Counted from the first letter of the stretch, positions 25,378-32,996 are shown. The stretch: DNA of 50,323 bases from Planococcus koreensis (GCF_004761975.1 NZ_RQII01000009.1:1-50323), one strand, 5' to 3'. Made by a program: numbers and translations. Notes: generated by a model from the sequence alone, not told the origin.

Positions 25378-26166
25378 TTGAACATCACTAAAAAACACAC
25401 ATTGGCTGTTTTATTTGCATCATCCGCTTTGCTTCTTGGAGCGTGCGGCAGCGACACTCCAGAATCCGGCGGTTCAGGCGGGTCTGAAGAAGACAAAGTC
25501 CTGGAAATGGGAACTTCAGCTGAATTCCCGCCATTCGAATCACGCGATGCATCCGGTGAATTCGTCGGATTCGACATCGATATGGCTAACCGCATCGCTG
25601 AAGAAATGGGCTACGAATTGAAAATCACGGACATGAAATTCGACGGTTTGATCGGCGCATTGCAGAACGACCGCGTTGACATGGTCATTGCCGGCATGTC
25701 CGCCACAGACGCCCGCAAAGAAAACGTTGATTTCTCGACAGAATACCACTTCTCAGGAGAAATGTTCGTAACCCCGAAAGATTCTGACGTAAAAACGCTT
25801 GAAGACCTCGAAGGCAAAAAAGTCGGCGTTCAGCTTGGAACAATCCAGGAAGAAGGCGCTAACGCCATTATTGAAGAAGAAGGCATCAATTTCGAGTTGA
25901 AAGCGCTGGATGATTCAGGCGCATTGATCCAGGAAATCCTGTCCGGCCGCATCGATGCAGCCTATATGGACAAAGAAGTGGCAAAAGGCTATATCGAAGC
26001 GCAGGACTTGGGCGCATTCGATGATCCGACAACTTCTTCACCAGGGATGGCTGTGGCCTTCCCGAAAGGCAGCGAATTGGTAGAAGAAGTCAACGCTGTC
26101 CTCGCTGAAATGGAAGAAAGCGGCGAAATGGAAGAATTGAAGAAAAAATGGAAGATTGAAGAATAA
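25378..26166 (+). CDS. Polar amino-acid ABC transporter, substrate-binding lipoprotein
   Basis: Family 3 solute-binding protein of 262 residues, anchored outside the membrane. It has a lipoprotein signal with lipobox LLLGAC (Cys23), followed by the binding fold beginning EMGTSAEFPPFESRDASGEFVGFDIDMANRIAEEMG. A TTG start is used because GGGGG lies 8 nt upstream and it places the signal peptide correctly; the ATG codons upstream have no site. First gene of an SBP-permease-ATPase operon. Ligand specificity (Glu, Gln, Arg, His or Cys) is not decidable by eye. Confidence 0.93.
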   Translation: MNITKKHTLAVLFASSALLLGACGSDTPESGGSGGSEEDKVLEMGTSAEFPPFESRDASGEFVGFDIDMANRIAEEMGYELKITDMKFDGLIGALQNDRVDMVIAGMSATDARKENVDFSTEYHFSGEMFVTPKDSDVKTLEDLEGKKVGVQLGTIQEEGANAIIEEEGINFELKALDDSGALIQEILSGRIDAAYMDKEVAKGYIEAQDLGAFDDPTTSSPGMAVAFPKGSELVEEVNAVLAEMEESGEMEELKKKWKIEE

Positions 26167-26178
26167 AGACATTCTTTT

Positions 26179-26203
26179 GAGCGGCGGGCCTAGTCCGCCG
26201 CTC
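26179..26203 (+). promoter_or_regulatory. Intercistronic hairpin between the binding-protein and permease genes
   Basis: Perfect 9-bp GC-rich stem with a 7-nt loop and no run of T directly after it. Such hairpins commonly protect the abundant binding-protein mRNA or lower downstream expression. A second, weaker one (CATCCC/GGGATG) follows at 26218-26236. Confidence 0.6.
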
Positions 26204-26264
26204 ACTATTTATTAGGACATCCCCTTTTGCGGGATGAATTTCCAACAGAAAAGAGTTGTAACTT

Positions 26265-26924
26265 ATGAACTTGGACTTTTCACAAATGGTTCCTTATATT
26301 CCTTTTATCTTAGAAGGGATTTGGGTCACCTTAAAATTCGTCATCGTCGCAATCATCCTTGGTTCGATTCTGGGAACGATTTTGGCATTGTTCAAAATCG
26401 GCTCCATCAAACCGCTGCGCTGGTTCGCAGACGCGTATACATCGATATTCCGCGGCACGCCGCTGATTTTGCAATTGATGATCATCTACTACTCGATTCC
26501 ACAGCTGACCGGCTATGACATTTCGCCTTTCTTATCTGCGATTTTGGCATTCGGCCTGAACTCGTCGGCTTATATTTCTGAAATTATCCGCGCCGGCATC
26601 CAAGCGGTCGACAAAGGGCAGATGGAAGCTGCGCAAGCGCTCGGCATCCCCTACCGCGCGATGATGAAAGACATTATCCTGCCGCAGGCATTGAAAAACA
26701 TCCTGCCGGCTTTGATGAACGAATTCATCACATTGACGAAAGAATCTGCGATTGTTTCGACAATCGGCTATCTCGATTTGATGCGCCGCGCACAAGTGGT
26801 CGGCTCCGATCTGTTCCGCAACTTCGAACCGCTGCTGTTTGTCGGCTTGATTTACTGGTGCCTGGTCATGGGATTGACCGTACTTGGCAGAATGTTTGAA
26901 CGGAGGCTGAAGCAAAGTGATTAA
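26265..26924 (+). CDS. Polar amino-acid ABC transporter permease
   Basis: A 219-residue inner-membrane subunit of the HisM/GlnP family. About five hydrophobic helices are visible, along with the N-terminal family signature [17 protein letters not shown] and the EAA loop [30 protein letters not shown] that contacts the ATPase. Its ribosome-binding site (AAAGAG) is weaker than that of the binding protein, consistent with lower expression. It overlaps the ATPase gene by 8 bp. Confidence 0.94.
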   Translation: MNLDFSQMVPYIPFILEGIWVTLKFVIVAIILGSILGTILALFKIGSIKPLRWFADAYTSIFRGTPLILQLMIIYYSIPQLTGYDISPFLSAILAFGLNSSAYISEIIRAGIQAVDKGQMEAAQALGIPYRAMMKDIILPQALKNILPALMNEFITLTKESAIVSTIGYLDLMRRAQVVGSDLFRNFEPLLFVGLIYWCLVMGLTVLGRMFERRLKQSD

Positions 26925-27639
26925 AGTGGAACATTTATACAAGAAATTCGGCTCCAACGAAGTGCTGACAGACATCAGTACCGACATCAAAAAAGGTGAA
27001 GTGGTTTCCATCATCGGCCCTTCCGGCTCGGGTAAATCGACGTTTCTGCGCTGCTTGAACATGCTGGAAATCCCTACATCCGGAAAAGTGATCATCAATG
27101 GCCAAGATCTGACAGGACCGAAAAAGGACGTCCAGAAAATCCGCCAAGGAATCGGGATGGTGTTCCAGCATTTCCATCTATTTCCGCATTTGACGGTGCT
27201 TGAAAACCTGACTTACGCCCCGATGAAAGTGAAAGGCGAGAGCAAATCACTTGCCGAAGAAAAAGCGCGCGCATTATTGCTGCGCGTCGGCTTAGCTGAG
27301 AAAGAAAAAGCTTATCCGAGCAGCCTCTCCGGCGGCCAGAAACAGCGTGTCGCAATCGCCCGTGCGCTTGCAATGGAACCAGAATTGATGCTGTTTGATG
27401 AACCGACTTCCGCACTTGATCCGGAAATGGTCAAAGAAGTGCTTGACGTTATGAAAGATTTGGCGAAATCCGGCATGACGATGGCGGTTGTTACGCACGA
27501 AATGGGCTTTGCACGGGAAGTCGCCGACCGCGTGCTGTTCCTGGATCATGGCATCCTCGTTGAAGAAGGCAAGCCGCTGGAATTCTTCGCATCACCGAAA
27601 ACCGAGCGTGCCCGTGATTTTTTAGAAAAAGTTTTATGA
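26917..27639 (+). CDS. Polar amino-acid ABC transporter ATP-binding protein
   Basis: A 240-residue ATPase of the GlnQ/HisP family: Walker [11 protein letters not shown]-loop [18 protein letters not shown], signature [15 protein letters not shown], Walker [15 protein letters not shown] and switch His in [10 protein letters not shown]. The start is GTG with GGAGG 10 nt upstream, inside the end of the permease gene. Last gene of the transporter operon. Confidence 0.96.
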   Translation: MIKVEHLYKKFGSNEVLTDISTDIKKGEVVSIIGPSGSGKSTFLRCLNMLEIPTSGKVIINGQDLTGPKKDVQKIRQGIGMVFQHFHLFPHLTVLENLTYAPMKVKGESKSLAEEKARALLLRVGLAEKEKAYPSSLSGGQKQRVAIARALAMEPELMLFDEPTSALDPEMVKEVLDVMKDLAKSGMTMAVVTHEMGFAREVADRVLFLDHGILVEEGKPLEFFASPKTERARDFLEKVL

Positions 27640-27641
27640 AA

Positions 27642-27667
27642 AGATGCCTTCCGGGGCATCTTTTTTT
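27642..27667 (+). terminator. Terminator of the ABC transporter operon
   Basis: Stem AGATGCC/GGCATCT followed by T7. Confidence 0.85.
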
Positions 27668-27763
27668 GTCGATTTGTTCATATCCCCTTGCCATTTCCCG
27701 CCTCAGCTCCCCATGCAGCCATGCTATAATCAACGATGAAGAAAAAAATTGAGGTGTCCCCGA

Positions 27764-28627
27764 ATGTTAAGGAAAATCATTGTTTTATTTGCAGTCGCAT
27801 TTTTCATGGTGCTCATCATGTTCACCGGAATGATGTTCATGACCAATACAACAGAAATCTATTCGCAAGGCGATATAAAGCTGGAAATTGAAAAACCCGC
27901 TTTCTTTACGCTGGCAGAACCGGACGCAGACGGCAAGCGCAATATTACCCTCTTCAGCTTGCCGCTCGGCAGCTATACGCTGACAGAGCGCCAATTGGAC
28001 AATGGCACCACGATTGTTTTCGATCATCTTGAAAACACAAGCTGGCTGCCATTCGTCGTCTCTATGAATACAGCAGGCATTGGAGATCCAGATGTGCGTT
28101 CTTGGAACACCGAACCTGTCATGCGCACAACAGATCCGGAATACGGCAACGACCCGACTTCCCGTCCATATGGCATCATCGCTATGGACTCTACTGAAAT
28201 CCTGCAAGGCAATATTTACGTTTCGCGGAATCTGAAGCTTGGGAATGGCGATCCGGTCAAAGAATTGCGCCATGAAATAGCGGAATTCACAATCGAAGAA
28301 GGAAAACTCCTGAAAAACTTCTGGCTTCCGCCGAAGCATCAGGCTGAGAGCTGGTTCATGTTGTCGCCGCAACCCTTTTTCAGCACGCCGCAAGACGAGG
28401 AGGCGTGGATCTCGCATGCCGCTCAAAATCCACGCGAACGGCTGAACTGGCTGACGCCGCAAGGTCCGATGATGAAGATTCCCCTCACTGATGACTTGCG
28501 CACAGAAATGGCTTATAGCGCATCTCCTGATACCGCTGAAGCGATAGCAGAGGAATGGCAGGAAAGTTCTCCTGCTGTCTATTTCGAGAGCATCCTGTTG
28601 AATGCCGAAGCAACCAAACAGCAATAA
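27764..28627 (+). CDS. Membrane-anchored or secreted hypothetical protein
   Basis: A 287-residue protein with one N-terminal hydrophobic segment (about residues 4-27) after a short basic start, so a signal anchor or uncleaved signal. The remaining 260 residues are extracytoplasmic, rich in Pro, Glu and Trp, with phrases such as GIGDPDVRSWNTEPVMRTTDP and WLPPKHQAESWFMLSPQPFF, and no Cys. I do not recognise a domain. GAGGTG lies 7 nt before the chosen ATG. Monocistronic with a strong terminator. Confidence 0.75.
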   Translation: MLRKIIVLFAVAFFMVLIMFTGMMFMTNTTEIYSQGDIKLEIEKPAFFTLAEPDADGKRNITLFSLPLGSYTLTERQLDNGTTIVFDHLENTSWLPFVVSMNTAGIGDPDVRSWNTEPVMRTTDPEYGNDPTSRPYGIIAMDSTEILQGNIYVSRNLKLGNGDPVKELRHEIAEFTIEEGKLLKNFWLPPKHQAESWFMLSPQPFFSTPQDEEAWISHAAQNPRERLNWLTPQGPMMKIPLTDDLRTEMAYSASPDTAEAIAEEWQESSPAVYFESILLNAEATKQQ

Positions 28628-28631
28628 TTAG

Positions 28632-28664
28632 AACCCGCCAGAGCCACAGCTCTGGCGGGTTTTC
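28632..28664 (+). terminator. Terminator copy 1 (left flank of the repeat element)
   Basis: Perfect 13-bp stem (28632-28644 with 28649-28661), loop CACA, short T-run. Nearly identical to the hairpin at 29064-29098. Confidence 0.85.
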
Positions 28665-28667
28665 AAC

Positions 28668-29057
28668 TTGTTGAGAAAGGTAAATCCTTTTTCTGATAGA
28701 GTCGATATTCCGCAAAACAGCTGCGCTTGCCGCGGGCGAGCGCCAAGCCTCCTCAGCCGCTTCGCTCCTTGCGGGGTCTCGGCTGTCTCGCTTTCCCGCA
28801 GGCGTCTCCGCTGTTTTGCTACATATCTGAAGAACAGGAAAGAAACTGCAGAAAGTGTATCTTTCGTGTTCTTTAGTAAAAGAAATAACTCGCTATTAAG
28901 AAATACTTTTGAATGAAGCGGAAGGCGGCGACTCCAGCGGGCAAAGCCTGAGCTGAAGGCCCCGCAGGAGCGACAGCGACGAGGAGACTAAAGCCAGGCC
29001 CGCGGAAAGCGTCCGCCTGAAGCGACATGCAAAACAACTATCTAAGTTTCTTGACAG
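28668..29057. repeat. Palindromic intergenic repeat element, two inverted GC-rich arms
   Basis: Two related GC-rich arms face each other (about 28712-28819 and 28918-29016) and can be aligned after reverse complementation, around an AT-rich centre. The left arm is itself bounded by GCAAAACAG and CTGTTTTGC. The outer ends show weak inverted similarity (13 of 18 positions). The last 84 bp match the right edge of the window in inverted orientation. There is no coding capacity, so this is a non-autonomous dispersed repeat of MITE or REP-like type rather than an insertion sequence. Confidence 0.75.
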
Positions 29058-29063
29058 TTTCAG

Positions 29064-29098
29064 AATCCGCCAGAGCCACAGCTCTGGCGGATTTTTTT
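29064..29098 (+). terminator. Terminator copy 2 (right flank of the repeat element)
   Basis: Perfect 13-bp stem (29064-29076 with 29081-29093) with the same CACA loop as copy 1 and T7. One stem pair has changed from C-G to T-A on both sides. Confidence 0.8.
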
Positions 29099-29139
29099 CA
29101 ACCTAAGCATTGAAGCTTTATTGTTAACGGAATAATCAG

Positions 29140-29145
29140 TATAAT
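29140..29145 (+). promoter_or_regulatory. Consensus -10 upstream of the small acidic protein gene
   Basis: TATAAT lies 70 bp before the ATG. No good -35 was found at 16-18 bp (TTATTG or TTTATT), so strength and sigma factor are uncertain. Confidence 0.4.
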
Positions 29146-29215
29146 AAAAGCATATAGACGTCCACCTTCCTTCACTGGCAATCACTTACACATCAGCGGA
29201 AAGGAGGTCTTTTCC

Positions 29216-29386
29216 ATGGCAAAAATCAGAATCGATCCGCAGGAAACTCCGCGTGAAATCGAAGAAGATTATAATGCTGCCCAGAACATGATCGGCGAAG
29301 GAGCACCAGACTATTCCAACGCGAAGGATGACGACGCACCAAAAGAAATCAAAAATGAAGCGCAGCAAGCTAAACGGCTCCAATAA
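29216..29386 (+). CDS. Small acidic hydrophilic protein, 56 residues
   Basis: Begins MAKIRIDPQETPREIEEDY and ends QQAKRLQ; rich in Glu, Asp, Ala, Asn and Gln with no Cys, Trp or hydrophobic stretch, so probably disordered or helical. AAAGGAGG 8 nt before the ATG is near-ideal, and a terminator follows 14 bp after the stop. The signals support a real, well-translated gene. Function unknown; composition resembles small stress- or spore-associated proteins, but no family is assigned. Confidence 0.8.
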   Translation: MAKIRIDPQETPREIEEDYNAAQNMIGEGAPDYSNAKDDDAPKEIKNEAQQAKRLQ

Positions 29387-29399
29387 CTTGCGCTTGCAG

Positions 29400-29426
29400 C
29401 ACCGCCAAAACTTGGCGGTGTTTTTA
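29400..29426 (+). terminator. Terminator after the small acidic protein gene
   Basis: Nine-bp stem CACCGCCAA/TTGGCGGTG with T5. Confidence 0.88.
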
Positions 29427-29433
29427 TTTTGTG

Positions 29434-29471
29434 CAAAAAAATCCCTGCTAAAGCGATTGCTTTAGCAGGGA
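29434..29471 (-). terminator. Terminator of the LLM oxidoreductase gene
   Basis: Perfect 13-bp stem (29442-29454 with 29459-29471) with a U7 tract on the minus strand. Confidence 0.88.
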
Positions 29472-29479
29472 CATCGTAT

Positions 29480-30487
29480 TTAATCCATCATATCGCCGAC
29501 AATGCTGTAAGAACGCAGCCGGTCTTCCAGGTGGAAAATTTGGGAATTGACGATGACTTCGTTTGCCCGGGTCTTCAGGATGAAGTTCCGCAACTTTTCG
29601 CGTACCACATCCGGTGTGCCGACAATCATCGACTCAGAAGCCAGTTTTTCTTTGAAGATGGAAATTTCACGCGGAGACCAAACCGCTTCCAGGTCATCGA
29701 TCGGCGGCTGGAAATGGGTCGGCATGCCTCTCATCAGCGCAAACATCTGCTGCTGGCTGGATGTTGCCAGCCATTCAGCCCGTTCTTGCGTATCCGCTGC
29801 AATAACATTGACGCCAACCATGGCATACGGCTCCTTCAATGCGGCGGATGGTTTGAAATTCTGGTGGTAAAGCTGCAATGCCTGCATCGTATAATCCGGT
29901 GCAAAATGGCTGGCAAAAGAAAACGGCAAGCCTTTTATTGCTGCCAGCTGCGCACTGAATCCACTCGAACCGAGCAGCCACAGCGGCACGTCCAACCCGG
30001 TTCCTGGGAAAGCGCGGACGCTGCCTTTTGGATTTTCAGAAAAATAATTTTGCAGCTCTTCTACTTGCTGCGGAAACTCATCGCCGCTGCTGTGCAAGGT
30101 ACGGCGCAGCGCATAAGCTGTCGCCTGGTCACTCCCTGGCGCACGCCCTAATCCAAGGTCGATGCGGCCAGGATACAACGATTCAAGCGTACCGAATTGC
30201 TCGGCAATGACAAGCGGCGCATGGTTCGGCAGCATGACGCCTCCTGAACCGACACGGATGCGCTCCGTTTGCCCCGCAATATGGCCAATAAGCACCGATG
30301 TCGCTGAACTGCCGATGCCTGGCATATTGTGGTGCTCAGCCAGCCACAGCCTGCTGAAGCCTAATTCCTCTACATGCTGAGCCAAGCGGACACTGTTCTT
30401 GAATGATTGAGCCGCATCGCTGCCTTTATTGATAGGTGCCAAGTCCAACACTCCCAACGGGATGTTTTCAAATTTTTTATTTGCCAT
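29480..30487 (-). CDS. LLM-class flavin-dependent oxidoreductase (luciferase-like)
   Basis: A 335-residue bacterial-luciferase-like TIM-barrel protein of the short monooxygenase group: [13 protein letters not shown] at the first strand, [58 protein letters not shown], and [24 protein letters not shown] near the end. Members use reduced FMN or F420 on varied substrates; here the substrate is unknown. AGGAG lies 9 nt before the ATG. Monocistronic. Confidence 0.9.
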   Translation of the reverse strand: MANKKFENIPLGVLDLAPINKGSDAAQSFKNSVRLAQHVEELGFSRLWLAEHHNMPGIGSSATSVLIGHIAGQTERIRVGSGGVMLPNHAPLVIAEQFGTLESLYPGRIDLGLGRAPGSDQATAYALRRTLHSSGDEFPQQVEELQNYFSENPKGSVRAFPGTGLDVPLWLLGSSGFSAQLAAIKGLPFSFASHFAPDYTMQALQLYHQNFKPSAALKEPYAMVGVNVIAADTQERAEWLATSSQQQMFALMRGMPTHFQPPIDDLEAVWSPREISIFKEKLASESMIVGTPDVVREKLRNFILKTRANEVIVNSQIFHLEDRLRSYSIVGDMMD

Positions 30488-30560
30488 TGTTCATCACTCC
30501 TCACTTTTACAAGTGTAGCGGTATTTGCCTTTTTCTTCACAGTTCCTGCTCAGCGCATAG

Positions 30561-30590
30561 AAAAACCGGCCCTCTTTCCAGGAGCCGGTT
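30561..30590 (-). terminator. Terminator of the B12/STAS operon
   Basis: Stem AACCGGC/GCCGGTT with additional internal pairing, and an A5 block that becomes the U-tract on the minus strand directly after the STAS stop codon. Confidence 0.75.
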
Positions 30591-31349
30591 TTATCTATTA
30601 CCCGAGAGCACACCCAGCAGCGACGCTGAAAAACGCATCGTCAGCCGTGAGTTCATCAAGTGCAAGCTTTTCGCGTGCTCGGGCTTCAATCCTGTAATGA
30701 TGCATTCTTTGCCCATCACTTTTAAGGATTGGAGCAGCGCTTCCCATTCATCGAGCCCTTTCTCATCTATCCGGTCGACTGCTGTAAAATCGACCAGCAC
30801 CGTTTCCGCTTTGAAATTATGGATGCTTTCAAGCAGCGGATCCCTGATGGCAATCACTTTCGCCTTTGTCAGATCGCCGAACAGCGGAATCAGCACTTGC
30901 TGTTGGTTCAATTGGATGCATGGCGCAGAAAGAAGGCGTACCCGCTCCAAAAGCTTGAGCGTCAGCTCCTTTTCCTGGAATAAATCATAATCCGTTTCAC
31001 GGAGCCGATTCTGCAAAAGGCGCAGCTGAGTTGAAACACCAGACATTTCATCCATCTTCGGAACAATGATGACAGATAAACTGAAGTCGCTGTCCCATTT
31101 CCCATAAACATCAGCCAAAATCAATTCTAAGTCTTTTGTCACGAAATTCAATTCGAATTTAATCGGTGTCTTTTGAGGCTTCAACAAATTCCCTGCTTTT
31201 TTCAGGCTGCCTTCATCGACAATGTCTCTTAAGGCGGTGAAATCTCCGAATAAGCTGCTTGCCTCTTGCGAGCAGCTTATTACGGAAAGGCTATTGTTCA
31301 ATTGAATCGCCGGGAGTGGCAAACCGTCAAATTGATATCCCGTATTCAT
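30591..31349 (-). CDS. PAS-STAS protein, RsbR/YtvA-like architecture
   Basis: A 252-residue cytoplasmic protein. Residues about 10-105 look like a PAS fold (PLPAIQLNNSLSVISCSQEA at the start). Residues about 108-138 form a helical linker (LRLLQNRLRETDYDLFQEKE). Residues about 140-250 form a STAS domain of stressosome type: LSAPCIQLNQQQVLIPLFGDL and VDFTAVDRIDEKGL, then GKECIITGLKPEHAKSL, which parallels the GIRPE motif of RsbR. The position phosphorylated in RsbR/RsbS (Asp-Ser/Thr) is Asp195-Glu196. No LOV cysteine motif is present. It overlaps the B12-protein gene by 23 bp, with GAGG 9 nt before its ATG inside that gene. Inferred to pass the B12-sensor signal to a stressosome or another STAS partner. 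Confidence 0.82.
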   Translation of the reverse strand: MNTGYQFDGLPLPAIQLNNSLSVISCSQEASSLFGDFTALRDIVDEGSLKKAGNLLKPQKTPIKFELNFVTKDLELILADVYGKWDSDFSLSVIIVPKMDEMSGVSTQLRLLQNRLRETDYDLFQEKELTLKLLERVRLLSAPCIQLNQQQVLIPLFGDLTKAKVIAIRDPLLESIHNFKAETVLVDFTAVDRIDEKGLDEWEALLQSLKVMGKECIITGLKPEHAKSLHLMNSRLTMRFSASLLGVLSGNR

Positions 31350-31980
31350 CTTGCGGTTCCTCTCCCATCGTCAGCCAGCGTTCCAACTGGTCTAAATCTT
31401 TAATGACAATTGCACCTTGTTCATGCAGCGCAGCCATATTGGCTTTTGACACTGCTCTGCCGCCAAATACGACCGTCGGCGCCGGTTCAAGTGCAAGAAA
31501 TTCCTTGATATACGCTTTAATCGTCGGCAATCTGTAGACAAGTGCTGCGGATAACGCGATAACATCCGGCTGCCAGCGAGTTGCCGCTTCGACAGCGTGG
31601 CTGAGCGGCATGTTCGGCCCCAGGTATTTGACTGACCAGCCATTTTCCCTGAACAAGCTAGAAACCATCTTCAAACCGATATAATGGTCTTCGCCTTCAG
31701 GTCCGAGCACCATCACTTTCCGCGCCTCGCCTACTTCGGCCTGGCCACGATTTTCAACCGCAGTTACGACGAAATCGCAGATCGCCGTTGCTAAATGTTC
31801 ATCGGCAACGGTTATCTCATTATTTTCCCACAGCTCGCCGACATGGTACATCGCCGGCGTCAGCAATTGATCATATAAATCTTTTTGGCTATGGGTTTTC
31901 AGGAATGTACGGATATGTCCGATAGCGTCCCGATCATTGCCTTCTAGAAATAATTCCGCTAATTGCACTGGATGAATCAT
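31327..31980 (-). CDS. Cobalamin-binding light-sensor-like protein (CarH sensor module without DNA-binding domain)
   Basis: A 217-residue protein. Residues about 5-80 match the four-helix cap of B12 photoreceptors, including Trp51-x9-Glu61-His62 (the Wx9EH motif of CarH/LitR). Residues about 86-205 form the cobalamin Rossmann domain with Glu97-x-His99-x-x-Gly102 (lower axial His), VIALSAALVYRLPTI and VVFGGRAVS. There is no N-terminal MerR helix-turn-helix. AAGGAGG at 8-nt spacing sets the ATG. Established knowledge: this module with adenosylcobalamin changes assembly on illumination. Here light or B12 status is inferred to be relayed to the overlapping PAS-STAS gene. An alternative is a corrinoid protein for methyl transfer, but no methyltransferase is adjacent. 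Confidence 0.85.
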   Translation of the reverse strand: MIHPVQLAELFLEGNDRDAIGHIRTFLKTHSQKDLYDQLLTPAMYHVGELWENNEITVADEHLATAICDFVVTAVENRGQAEVGEARKVMVLGPEGEDHYIGLKMVSSLFRENGWSVKYLGPNMPLSHAVEAATRWQPDVIALSAALVYRLPTIKAYIKEFLALEPAPTVVFGGRAVSKANMAALHEQGAIVIKDLDQLERWLTMGEEPQDEYGISI

Positions 31981-31999
31981 AGATTCCACCTCCTTAAGG

Positions 32000-32353
32000 T
32001 TACCGGGCGGAAAGCTCTTTATTTGCACACGCTAAGCACGCAATCATAAACTCTTCCTCTTTGGCATTCACATTTCCGGGCAAAACATTGATGAGCCGTT
32101 CAAAATTATCGACAATCAAAGCTGTTTCAACGTTGCGGCTTGTCAACACCGTTTCAAGCCATTTGCTGTAATCAATGAAAACCTGTTGGTCCTGCAGTTC
32201 GAACGCAGTTTCCAGATGATCAAGATGATGCATATTATCTTCTTCGGTGCGCAAAAAGCCGCGCTCCCCGAATCTTTCCCATAAGTTCGGATACGCTTCG
32301 TAGATGCTTTTAGCCGTATTCGAAGCAATTTGTATTTTTACATCCCGGTTCAT
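32000..32353 (-). CDS. All-helical protein, putative partner of the B12 sensor
   Basis: A 117-residue protein with a charged, helix-rich sequence: YEAYPNLWERFGERGFLRTE, NMHHLDHLETAFELQDQQVF, then IDYSKWLETVLTSRNV. I recall similar helical stretches preceding cobalamin-binding domains in multidomain actinobacterial proteins, but could not verify this. The His-rich HHLDHLE and FIDYSKW patterns are the most distinctive. It overlaps the ABM gene by 4 bp (ATGA) and ends 19 bp before the B12-protein start, so it is translationally linked to both. Probably a signalling or scaffold subunit. Confidence 0.7.
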   Translation of the reverse strand: MNRDVKIQIASNTAKSIYEAYPNLWERFGERGFLRTEEDNMHHLDHLETAFELQDQQVFIDYSKWLETVLTSRNVETALIVDNFERLINVLPGNVNAKEEEFMIACLACANKELSAR

Positions 32354-32655
32354 TCGGCCACCACTTCGTATTGGCGGACTTTCGGCGCTATGCCTGCCAA
32401 TTGCTGGTCCGGGTAATGCTTTTCAAGCTCATGGATTTCCTTGAACTCGTCGCTTCTCACCCATTGGAGATATGCTTCTTTCGATGCCCATTCAAGATGC
32501 ACCGTCAATTCGTTCAATTTTTTCGTATTCTGAATCAGCCGGAAAGAAACAAATCCTTCAGCCTTATCCACACGGCGGGACCGTTGCTGGTAAATGGCGA
32601 TCAAATCATCTGTTTTCTCTTCCGGCACCGTTACAGTGGACGTTACAATATACAT
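32350..32655 (-). CDS. ABM-fold (antibiotic biosynthesis monooxygenase-like) small protein
   Basis: A 101-residue dimeric alpha-beta-barrel type protein: MYIVTSTVTVPEEKTDDLIA, GFVSFRLIQNTKKLNELTVHLEWASKEAYLQWVRSDEF and HELEKHYPD. It resembles the IsdG/HmoB heme-degrading group, but the key N-terminal Asn appears to be Ser7 or Thr, while a Trp (LEW) and His residues are in plausible places, so heme degradation is doubtful. AAAGGGG lies 7 nt before the ATG. First gene of the operon containing the B12 sensor and PAS-STAS protein; a redox or ligand-binding role there is possible. Confidence 0.78.
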   Translation of the reverse strand: MYIVTSTVTVPEEKTDDLIAIYQQRSRRVDKAEGFVSFRLIQNTKKLNELTVHLEWASKEAYLQWVRSDEFKEIHELEKHYPDQQLAGIAPKVRQYEVVAE

Positions 32656-32691
32656 CGAAAAGCCCCTTTCCGCTAAATTCTACTGTATAGT

Positions 32692-32716
32692 ATACCCTTT
32701 CGACATACGAATTAAC
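32692..32716 (-). promoter_or_regulatory. Candidate sigma-B promoter of the ABM-helical-B12-STAS operon
   Basis: Minus-strand GTTAAT (4 of 6 to GTTTAA), 13-bp spacer, GGGTAT (perfect sigma-B -10), 37 bp before the first ATG. An overlapping sigma-A -10 (TATACT) exists but lacks a good -35. Confidence 0.45.
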
Positions 32717-32809
32717 AGCAATACAAAGCTTCTTCGAAAAGCTGTGCACTTTCAGTTCCTTTATTTCTGCCTGCTGGCTGTTAGTTTTTTAACAATTTCC
32801 ACTTTTCTC

Positions 32810-32838
32810 TTGTAATATTTGCTCTAGTGTATTAAAGT
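32810..32838 (+). promoter_or_regulatory. Weak candidate promoter for the metI riboswitch transcript
   Basis: TTGTAA, 17-bp spacer, TAAAGT, positioned so that transcription would begin a few tens of bases before the riboswitch P1 stem. The surrounding sequence is T/A-rich and other choices are possible. Confidence 0.35.
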
Positions 32839-32879
32839 AATCTTTATCCAAATAACACACATAAAATTTCATAATTTAT

Positions 32880-32982
32880 TTCTTATCTAGAGAGACGGAG
32901 GGATTTGGCCCTGTGAAGTCTCAGCAACCAGCCTTTTGGCTACGGTGCTAATTCCAATAGGCTTCGGCTTAGAAGATGAGAA
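32880..32982 (+). promoter_or_regulatory. SAM-I (S-box) riboswitch aptamer
   Basis: A 9-bp P1 stem (32880-32888 with 32974-32982) encloses conserved S-box sequence: AGAGACGGAGGGATTTGGCC, then CTGTGAAGTCTCAGCAACC, GGTGCTAATTCC. Binding of S-adenosylmethionine should favour the downstream terminator and shut off metI-metC. Confidence 0.95.
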
Positions 32983-32996
32983 GAATTTGTTCCCAA

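Noticed and set aside
27785..28624. Long minus-strand reading frame (279 codons) opposite the anchored hypothetical protein
   Set aside because: No ribosome-binding site, no recognisable domain, and it is fully antisense to a gene with a clear start, signal anchor and terminator.
28668..29057. Insertion sequence
   Set aside because: Too short and without any transposase reading frame; treated as a non-autonomous repeat.
29429..30151. 240-codon plus-strand frame opposite the LLM oxidoreductase
   Set aside because: Antisense to a recognised enzyme, and it would start before that gene's terminator hairpin.
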